Assembly: GCA_016217625.1 (NCBI GenBank)
Contig: JACRHK010000242.1
Span: 1 to 10,360 of the forward strand
Origin: Nitrospirota bacterium
GTDB lineage: Bacteria > Nitrospirota > RBG-16-64-22 > JACRHK01
Length of the DNA: 10,360 nt
Direction of reading: 5' to 3'
Numbering within the stretch: position 1 is the stretch's first letter; each line of letters starts with the position of its first letter. A program made the translations under genes and the position numbers. The notes below the pieces were generated by a model. The model made no database searches. It worked only from the letters and a program-made list of their open reading frames with translations, and was not told where the DNA came from. This document shows positions 7,163-10,360 of this stretch, in pieces.

Positions 7163-7869
7163 CCGCAACCTTGCAAGAAGCCCTGAAAGAAACCCTGCAG
7201 ACGCTCTGGAGCCATCTTGCCGCCTTCTTCCCCCGGCTCCTTGCGATGTTCCTCATCCTGGTCGCGGGGGTTCTCGCCGCCTGGCTGATCCGATGGATCA
7301 GCAGCCGACTTCTGCTCGCGCTCCGCTTCGATCAGATTAGCGAGCGTACCGGTCTGGCCGGCGTCCTGCAGCAGGTCGGGATCGGCGGCGGGGCCTCGGC
7401 GCTCCTGAGCCGCGCGCTGTACTGGTTTGTCCTGCTCCTGTTCCTCGTGCTCAGCCTCAGCACCCTGAACCTCCCGGCAACCGACCAGCTCATCACCTCG
7501 CTGTTCGTGTACCTTCCCAACCTCTTTGTGGCCTTCGTCGTGGTCCTTGCCGGGGTCCTGCTCGCCAACTTCACGGAGAAAGTGGTCCTGATCGCGGCGG
7601 TCAACGCCCAGTACCCCTCCGCCCATCTCCTTTCCAAGGGGACGCGCTATCTCATCCTGGTCTTCTCCGTGGCCGTGGCGCTCGACCAGTTGGGGATCGG
7701 GCGGAACATTATCCTGGCCGCCTTCACGATTGTCTTCAGCGCCGTGGCCCTGGCGCTGGCCCTGGCCTTCGGCCTGGCCGGAAAAGACCTGGCCCGCGCC
7801 TATCTGGAACGGCGGTTCGGGAAACCCCGCACGGAAGAACCCGAGGAGAGCGGGATCCGCCACCTCTAA
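7159..7869 (+). CDS. Small MscS-related TM-helix-repeat membrane protein (CmpX-like)
   Basis: A 236-residue inner-membrane protein with about five hydrophobic helices: near 20-40, 78-100, 108-135, 160-180 and 185-210. The last reads into ALAFGLAGKDLARAYLERR, the glycine/alanine-rich pore-like helix of the conserved TM-helix repeat seen in CmpX and other MscS relatives. It stops there and lacks the cytoplasmic beta and alpha/beta domains of a true MscS channel, so a membrane-tension or osmotic-stress role is likely but gating is uncertain. The ATG at 7159 overlaps the glycosyltransferase stop (ATGA) and has GGGAGG with a 6-base spacer, arguing for translational coupling. An upstream in-frame ATG (7108) lies inside the preceding gene and has no advantage. 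A full-length MscS gene follows after a repeat array. Confidence 0.82.
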   Translation: MTATLQEALKETLQTLWSHLAAFFPRLLAMFLILVAGVLAAWLIRWISSRLLLALRFDQISERTGLAGVLQQVGIGGGASALLSRALYWFVLLLFLVLSLSTLNLPATDQLITSLFVYLPNLFVAFVVVLAGVLLANFTEKVVLIAAVNAQYPSAHLLSKGTRYLILVFSVAVALDQLGIGRNIILAAFTIVFSAVALALALAFGLAGKDLARAYLERRFGKPRTEEPEESGIRHL

Positions 7870-7875
7870 GGACAT

Positions 7876-7971
7876 ATTGACTTATTGACTCATTGACTCA
7901 TTGACTCATTGACTCATTGACTCATTGACTCATTGACTCATTGACTCATTGACTCATTGACTCATTGACTT
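7876..7971. repeat. 8-bp tandem repeat array (12 perfect units)
   Basis: Twelve contiguous 8-bp units: the first (7876-7883) and last (7964-7971) are attgactt and the ten between are attgactc. Two decayed units follow, atcgtctc (7972-7979) and attggagc (7980-7987). The second decayed unit carries the GGAG that serves as ribosome binding site for the MscS gene at 7994. The array fills the gap between two co-directional membrane-protein genes, so it is probably transcribed. Each unit contains TGACTCA, an odd-centred palindrome, and because 8 is not a multiple of 3 the unit puts stop codons in every frame. It is therefore not coding. The unit also occurs at 2892-2923. Confidence 0.97.
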
Positions 7972-7993
7972 ATCGTCTCATTGGAGCCCTGAC

Positions 7994-9052
7994 ATGGTAA
8001 CCTCCTGGTTGCAGTGGAATCCCTTCATCCTTCCCCTCCTCGTCTTCCTCGGAGGACTGGTAGCCGCCCTCCTGATCCGGAAGCTGCTGCTCGTCGCGCT
8101 CACCCGGTGGGCAACGAAGACCGCGACCCGCGTGGACGATCTGGTCCTCGCCACCCTTCGTCTTCCCTCCCTCCTGTGGGGCGTCGTCCTGGCCCTGTAT
8201 CTGGCCATCGGTCTCTCTTCGCTCGACCCCAACTCCGTCTTCTACGCCTTCCGGATCCTGCACGCCGTCCTGATCCTCTCCGTCACGTGGACCGCCGCGA
8301 ACCTCGCCGCGCTGCTCCTCCGCGGCGTCGTGGACCGGCTGTCCCTCGAGATCCCGATCACGGGACTCACCGTAGGAATCCTCAAAGGGACCATCCTCAC
8401 CGTGGGCCTGCTCATCTTCCTCTCCAGTCAGGGGATCGCCATCACGCCGATCCTGACCGCCCTGGGGATCGGCGGCCTGGCCGTCGCCCTGGGGCTCCAG
8501 GAGACGCTGGCCAACCTCTTCGCGGGGCTGCACCTGCTCATCGAGAAGCCGATCCGGCCGGGGGATTTCATCAAGCTCGAAAGCGGTGAGGAAGGTCAGG
8601 TGGTGGACATCGGCTGGCGGAGCACCCGCATCCGGATGCGGCCCAACAACCTGATCATCATCCCGAACAGCAAGCTGGCCCAGAGCCGGATCGTCAATTA
8701 CTATTACCCGGAGAAGTTGATGGCCGTCCCGATCCGGGTCAGCGTGGGTTACGGCGCCGACCCGGACCGGATCGAGCGGATTCTCGTCGAGGAGGCCCTA
8801 TCCGCGGCCAACGCCGTCCCCGGCCTTCTGAAAGAACCCTCGCCCAATGTCCAGCTCATCCCGGGCTTCGGCGACTCCTCGCTCGATTTTACGCTCACGG
8901 TCCACGTCGCGGAATACAACGACCAGTTCCCCGCCCAGCACGAGATCCGCAAGCGAATCCTGGCCCGCTTCCGCCGGGAAGGGATCACGATTCCGTATCC
9001 CCAGCAGGTCGTCCACCTCCACCCCCAGCCGGGGCCATCCCCCAAGGCCTGA
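7994..9052 (+). CDS. MscS-family mechanosensitive channel
   Basis: A 352-residue small-conductance mechanosensitive channel, expected to open under membrane tension and release solutes on hypo-osmotic shock. About five membrane helices: near 9-30, 54-74, 85-108, 120-147 and the pore-lining helix at about 150-178, which shows the Gly/Ala packing pattern ALGIGGLAVALGLQETLANL. The beta domain follows (RPGDFIKLESGEEGQVVDIGWRS in outline, then NNLIIIPNSKL), then the alpha/beta cytoplasmic cage to IPYPQQVVHL, which is the usual end. It has more N-terminal helices than the three of E. coli MscS, as in larger family members. The ATG at 7994 has GGAG seven bases upstream, within the decayed end of the repeat array. 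Probably co-transcribed with the two upstream genes; no separate promoter is evident in the repeats. Confidence 0.95.
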   Translation: MVTSWLQWNPFILPLLVFLGGLVAALLIRKLLLVALTRWATKTATRVDDLVLATLRLPSLLWGVVLALYLAIGLSSLDPNSVFYAFRILHAVLILSVTWTAANLAALLLRGVVDRLSLEIPITGLTVGILKGTILTVGLLIFLSSQGIAITPILTALGIGGLAVALGLQETLANLFAGLHLLIEKPIRPGDFIKLESGEEGQVVDIGWRSTRIRMRPNNLIIIPNSKLAQSRIVNYYYPEKLMAVPIRVSVGYGADPDRIERILVEEALSAANAVPGLLKEPSPNVQLIPGFGDSSLDFTLTVHVAEYNDQFPAQHEIRKRILARFRREGITIPYPQQVVHLHPQPGPSPKA

Positions 9053-9083
9053 TAAGCATTCTACCCTCCCTACCAATGAAAGG

Positions 9084-9112
9084 TTGACGGCCGCTCTTGG
9101 TTGGGCTATACT
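9084..9112 (+). promoter_or_regulatory. Sigma70-type promoter of the toxin-antitoxin operon
   Basis: TTGACG (9084-9089) and TATACT (9107-9112) are 17 bases apart, each matching consensus at 5 of 6 positions. This is the best promoter in the window. The predicted start is near 9119, inside the palindrome at 9114-9142, so binding there would block initiation. Confidence 0.8.
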
Positions 9113-9113
9113 A

Positions 9114-9142
9114 TGCATCATCATGCTTCACAATATGATGCA
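9114..9142. promoter_or_regulatory. Putative operator: inverted repeat at the antitoxin promoter
   Basis: Perfect 8-bp arms TGCATCAT (9114-9121) and ATGATGCA (9135-9142) lie 21 bp centre to centre, two helical turns. They begin just after the -10 hexamer and cover the predicted transcription start. Ribbon-helix-helix antitoxins of VapBC/FitAB operons usually bind such palindromes and repress their own promoter, so this is the likely autoregulatory site. Confidence 0.7.
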
Positions 9143-9157
9143 CATCGGGAGGCGGCA

Positions 9158-9415
9158 ATGAAGCTTGTGACCTTGAGGAACCTTCCACCCGCATTATCCC
9201 GCGTGATCCGCCGGAGGGCCGAAGAGAAGCGGGTCAGCCTCAACAAGGCGGTGATCAACCTGCTGGAAGAGCGCGTGGGACCCCAAAGAAAGAAGAAGAG
9301 ACCGCTCTATCACGACTTAGATTCCCTGGCGGGATCCTGGACGAAAGAAGAGGCTAGAGGATTCGAGAAAACCCTGGCCCAACAGAGGGGCATCGATCCG
9401 GACCTGTGGAAATGA
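9158..9415 (+). CDS. vapB: Ribbon-helix-helix antitoxin (VapB/FitA-like)
   Basis: An 85-residue antitoxin. The N-terminal KLVTLRNLPPALSRVIRRR with a following SLNKAVINLLEE helix is the beta-strand plus two-helix pattern of Arc/FitA-type ribbon-helix-helix DNA-binding proteins. The C-terminal part (from about residue 45, including DLDSLAGSW and DPDLW) should wrap and inhibit the toxin. The ATG at 9158 has GGGAGG five bases upstream; an earlier in-frame ATG (9101) lies within the promoter and is rejected. The stop overlaps the toxin start by four bases. Autorepression through the palindrome at 9114-9142 is inferred from family behaviour. Exact antitoxin subfamily is uncertain. Confidence 0.82.
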   Translation: MKLVTLRNLPPALSRVIRRRAEEKRVSLNKAVINLLEERVGPQRKKKRPLYHDLDSLAGSWTKEEARGFEKTLAQQRGIDPDLWK

Positions 9416-9813
9416 GCAAGGTGATGCTGGACACCTCTGCCTACTCGGCTTTCATGCGGGGCCATCAGGAGGTGAAGCTCGCACTGCAGCAGGTCGAGGA
9501 GATCTATCTCAATCCGATTGTCCTGGGGGAGCTTCTAGCGGGATTCCGAAAGGGCAGACATCGGAAGAAAAATGAACGGGAGCTTCATGAGTTCCTCTCC
9601 TCTCCCCGGGTAAGCGTCGTCTCAGTGGATGCGGAGACGGCGGAGAGGTATGCGGCAATTCTCAGCGCCCTCTGGAACGCCGGAACGCCCATTCCGACCA
9701 ACGATCTCTGGATCGCGGCCAGCGCCATGCAACACGGCTTGCGTCTCCTGACCACAGATGCACACTATCTGAAGATCCCTCAGGTGCTGGTTGAACACTT
9801 TGGAACCTCGTGA
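9412..9813 (+). CDS. vapC: PIN-domain ribonuclease toxin (VapC-like)
   Basis: A 133-residue PIN-domain protein of usual VapC size. The acidic metal-binding residues are all present: D7 in VMLDTSAYS, E40 in VLGELLAGF, D98 in TNDLWIAA and D116 in LLTTDAHYL. The toxin therefore looks intact. VapC enzymes cleave RNA, often initiator tRNA or rRNA, when not held by the antitoxin; the target here is unknown. The start is taken as the ATG at 9412, which overlaps the antitoxin stop (ATGA) and has no strong ribosome binding site of its own, so translation is probably coupled. A GTG at 9406 in frame would add two residues. Confidence 0.92.
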   Translation: MSKVMLDTSAYSAFMRGHQEVKLALQQVEEIYLNPIVLGELLAGFRKGRHRKKNERELHEFLSSPRVSVVSVDAETAERYAAILSALWNAGTPIPTNDLWIAASAMQHGLRLLTTDAHYLKIPQVLVEHFGTS

Positions 9814-9907
9814 CCTCGCCTCAGCCTTTGACCGCATCTTTCACCAGCTTGCAATCCGCAGGTTCTCCCTGTTAAGCTGACACCAACATCCCCATTGGGA
9901 GGAACCC

Positions 9908-10192
9908 ATGCAGCTTGCCCTTATTCTTGCTCTCCTTCTCGCCATCGCCGTAGCCGTCTTTGCCGTCCAGAACTCCATCCCCGTCACGGTCTCGTTCCTC
10001 CTCTGGGAGGCGCAGACCTCGGTCGTCGTCCTCGTCCTGGCCTCCGCCCTGGCGGGCGTCGTCATCTCGGCCCTGTTCGCCGCCGCCCGGGGCCTCCGCC
10101 TCTCCTCCGAGATCCGCGATCTCCGCCGCCGCCTCCGCGAGGTCGAAGCCGCAGGGCCGAGCAAACCGCCCCCCGAAGGCCCGAGAACTTAA
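9908..10192 (+). CDS. LapA/DUF1049-domain small membrane protein
   Basis: A 94-residue protein with two membrane helices (about 2-20 and 36-60) and between them the QNSIPVTVSFLLWEAQ segment, the family signature seen in LapA-domain proteins. After the second helix a charged, probably coiled-coil stretch (EIRDLRRRLREVEA) leads to a Pro-rich tail. In E. coli, LapA with LapB takes part in lipopolysaccharide assembly control; many distant relatives have no known role, so the function is left open. GGGAGG lies five bases before the ATG at 9908. It is separated from the toxin gene by 94 bases without a convincing promoter. Confidence 0.85.
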   Translation: MQLALILALLLAIAVAVFAVQNSIPVTVSFLLWEAQTSVVVLVLASALAGVVISALFAAARGLRLSSEIRDLRRRLREVEAAGPSKPPPEGPRT

Positions 10193-10253
10193 CGCGGAGA
10201 ACAGGACTTGCGCCATGCTCAGGATGTTGTTTGGATCTGTTATGCTCTGATCT

Positions 10254-10304
10254 GCTTCATTCCCTTGGCACTCGGAATGAAGCTCCCCGCCGCAAGCGGC
10301 AGGG
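10254..10304. repeat. Double hairpin element downstream of the LapA-domain gene
   Basis: A perfect 10-bp inverted repeat, GCTTCATTCC (10254-10263) and GGAATGAAGC (10274-10283), is followed one base later by a second palindrome CCCCGCCG/CGGCAGGG (10285-10292/10297-10304, one mismatch, CAAG loop). No T-run follows, so it is not a standard terminator. It may be a dispersed REP-like element, an RNA stabiliser for the upstream gene, or part of a leader. An extended -10-like TGTTATGCT (10238-10246) sits just upstream, but no -35 box or downstream start is visible. The rest of 10193-10253 holds nothing recognisable. Confidence 0.6.
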
Positions 10305-10320
10305 TATCAACAACCCAAAA

Positions 10321-10360
10321 TACTTCCCCCCTCCCTCACCCCCTCCACATCCTCCCCCCA
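10321..10360. repeat. Possible truncated copy of the palindromic repeat found inside the ATPase
   Basis: The last 40 bases are pyrimidine-rich on this strand. The segment CCCTCACC followed by C-rich sequence ending CCTCCCCCCA resembles the minus-strand reading of the ATPase insertion, which has CCCTCACC and then CCTCCCCCACC leading into its palindrome. The window ends before the second arm would appear, so this is a weak call. Confidence 0.3.

Noticed and set aside
7876..7971. CRISPR array or replication iterons
   Set aside because: Units are 8 bp with no spacers, and no cas, rep or DnaA-box-rich sequence is nearby; the period does not match usual iterons.
7144..8533. Minus-strand open frames opposite the two channel genes
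   Set aside because: Their products are Asp/Glu/Gln/Gly-rich mirror translations of hydrophobic sense codons, typical shadows.
9061..9157. Longer antitoxin starting at 9101
   Set aside because: That start lies within the promoter, upstream of the predicted transcription start, while 9158 has a good ribosome binding site and begins the conserved ribbon-helix-helix domain.
9849..9878. Promoter for the LapA-domain gene (TTGCAA with TTAAGC/TAAGCT 17-18 bases downstream)
   Set aside because: The -10 match is poor, so the call would be little better than chance; the gene may be read from the toxin-antitoxin promoter.

Overview
The window is GC-rich, has strong Shine-Dalgarno sites and carries a LapA-domain membrane protein, so it looks like a Gram-negative environmental bacterium. 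A GpgS-type osmolyte gene and dispersed palindromic repeats fit phyla such as NC10/Methylomirabilota, Nitrospirota or relatives, but the sequence alone does not fix the lineage. It is chromosomal in style; no phage, plasmid or transposase gene is visible.

Layout. Left half, minus strand, read right to left from a promoter near 4718-4746: a two-CBS-domain protein (4684-4205), an ArsB/NhaD-superfamily permease (4208-2925, 4-nt overlap with the CBS gene) and a Ca2+-type P-type ATPase (2872-95). Right half, plus strand, starting from the same 156-bp divergent gap: a 773-residue tandem glycosyltransferase whose first half is glucosyl-3-phosphoglycerate synthase (4841-7162), a short MscS-like TM-helix protein (7159-7869, 4-nt overlap) and a full MscS-type channel (7994-9052). 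Then come a VapBC-type toxin-antitoxin operon with a clear promoter and palindromic operator (9084-9813), a LapA/DUF1049 membrane protein (9908-10192) and a hairpin-rich tail.

How the genes may work together. A compatible-solute synthase, channels that could release solutes on hypo-osmotic shock, an ion permease with a probable nucleotide-sensing CBS partner and a cation pump sit back to back around one control region. This is consistent with an osmotic and ionic homeostasis cluster. That reading is inference from gene families and layout.

Most unusual sequence features. (1) The same 8-bp tandem repeat (attgactc) occurs in two separate intergenic gaps, with 3 and 12 perfect units, and both arrays begin and end with the same variant unit. 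(2) A palindromic repeat of about 96 bp is inserted in frame in the ATPase. Close to it, the normally invariant TGD motif of the P-type ATPase reads PGD. (3) A composite palindrome abuts the ATPase stop codon, and a double hairpin lies after the LapA-domain gene. The last 40 bases resemble one half of the repeat inserted in the ATPase.
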